Below, in pieces: positions 63,515 through 64,000 of a DNA stretch of 64,000 nucleotides. The stretch spans positions 585,233-649,232 of the forward strand of contig NZ_FNOX01000001.1 in NCBI RefSeq assembly GCF_900107155.1. Direction: 5' to 3'. Positions within the stretch are counted from its first letter, which is position 1, and each line of letters starts with the position of its first letter. A program made the translations under genes and the position numbers. The stretch is from Pseudomonas salomonii. GTDB taxonomy: Bacteria > Pseudomonadota > Gammaproteobacteria > Pseudomonadales > Pseudomonadaceae. The notes beneath the pieces were generated by a model. That model was not told where the DNA came from. It saw nothing but the letters and a program-made list of their open reading frames with translations, and searched no databases.

Positions 63515-64000
63515 TTATATCCGAACTTGCAGTGCATATAACATTTCGAGCGCTTTACGCGGCGTCAAGCCGTCCAAGTCAAGCTTTGCCAACTCATCCA
63601 GCACCGGATGGGGCAGGCTGGCGAACATATCACTCTGGTGCGGCGCGCTGGGTTTGCTGCTGGCTTTGGCCTGGCTCGCCACGGGAATCTCGTGGGGCAG
63701 GGCGGTTTCTTCCAGACGGCTCAAGTGTTCACGGGCGCGGGTGATGACTTGCGCGGGCACCCCCGCCAACTGCGCGACGGCCAAGCCGTAACTCTGGCTC
63801 GCCGGCCCCGGCAGCACGTGGTGCAGGAACACGATGCGCTCGTTGTGCTCAGTGGCATTGAGGTGCACGTTGGCCACCAGCGGCTCGCTTTCGGGCAATA
63901 CCGTCAGCTCGAAATAGTGCGTGGCGAACAGCGTATAGGCGCGCAAATGCGCCAAACGCTCGGCCGCCGCCCACGCCAGCGACAGGCCATCGAAGGTACT
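63515..64000 (-). CDS. mutS: MutS, C-terminal part (runs off the window)
   Basis: The last ~161 residues of DNA mismatch recognition protein MutS; the gene continues beyond 64000. [33 protein letters not shown] is the end of the ATPase domain with its conserved His, followed by [25 protein letters not shown] and the helical dimer/clamp tail [20 protein letters not shown]. It recognises mismatches with MutL. Confidence 0.96.
   Translation of the reverse strand, partial: STFDGLSLAWAAAERLAHLRAYTLFATHYFELTVLPESEPLVANVHLNATEHNERIVFLHHVLPGPASQSYGLAVAQLAGVPAQVITRAREHLSRLEETALPHEIPVASQAKASSKPSAPHQSDMFASLPHPVLDELAKLDLDGLTPRKALEMLYALQVRI

Overview
This window is a stretch of Pseudomonas chromosome, most like the P. 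fluorescens group. The evidence is gene content and order. An acidic amino-acid uptake block (aatJQMP with aauSR) is followed by glpFKRD, then by a run in the P. aeruginosa order argF, grxD, bfr, bfd, peroxiredoxin, rnt, pyrC, motY, argG, nth, rsxB, metG, apbC, and then fdxA and mutS. Coding DNA is GC-rich, and REP/REPIN-type palindromes typical of fluorescent pseudomonads lie in many intergenic gaps. I saw no rRNA, tRNA, CRISPR array, integrase or insertion sequence.

Region by region. 1-2475: a GtrA/GtrB/GtrII-type O-antigen glucosylation cassette whose last gene is strikingly AT-rich. 2487-7691: a cupin, a membrane-anchored FMN glutamate-synthase-like protein, and a LuxR regulator divergent from a nitrilase-family amidase and an APC permease. 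7744-8064: zinc-independent L31 with a candidate Zur box. 8085-15675: a signalling island with a receiver/histidine kinase, a membrane kinase with an unusual H-box, a periplasmic di-haem peroxidase, a receiver-GGDEF-EAL protein with a degenerate GGDEF, and a divergent receiver/HD-GYP protein that lacks its HD residues. 15672-20444: Nudix, GNAT, MetR, a secreted hydrolase, a DsbA-family protein and a MipA-family porin.

20516-27953 is the most interesting block. Six tightly coupled genes encode an MtnX-like HAD phosphatase, a class III aminotransferase, an alpha/beta hydrolase, a BioF2-like acyltransferase, a membrane histidine kinase and an NtrC-family regulator. In front of them is a good sigma-54 promoter with a palindromic candidate upstream activator site. 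This looks like a self-regulated small-molecule pathway that I cannot assign.

28088-35474: GlpM, AauR/AauS and the AatJQMP glutamate/aspartate ABC importer, with a sigma-54 promoter and two AauR-like sites. 35495-38654: a TonB-dependent siderophore receptor and a Sel1-repeat protein. 38704-43820: glycerol catabolism (glpD, glpR, glpK, glpF) with candidate GlpR operators and a CA-rich Hfq/Crc motif. 44146-49741: Cys-tRNA(Pro) deacylase, an orphan ABC ATPase coupled to argF, a molybdopterin oxidoreductase and monothiol glutaredoxin. 49874-57338: iron storage, peroxide defence, RNase T, dihydroorotase, MotY, ArgG, an AT-rich gap, a NarL-type regulator and a small acidic protein. 57446-64000: nth, an isolated rsxB, metG, apbC, fdxA and the 3' end of mutS.

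All functional calls come from reading motifs and remembered family features. No database search was run.
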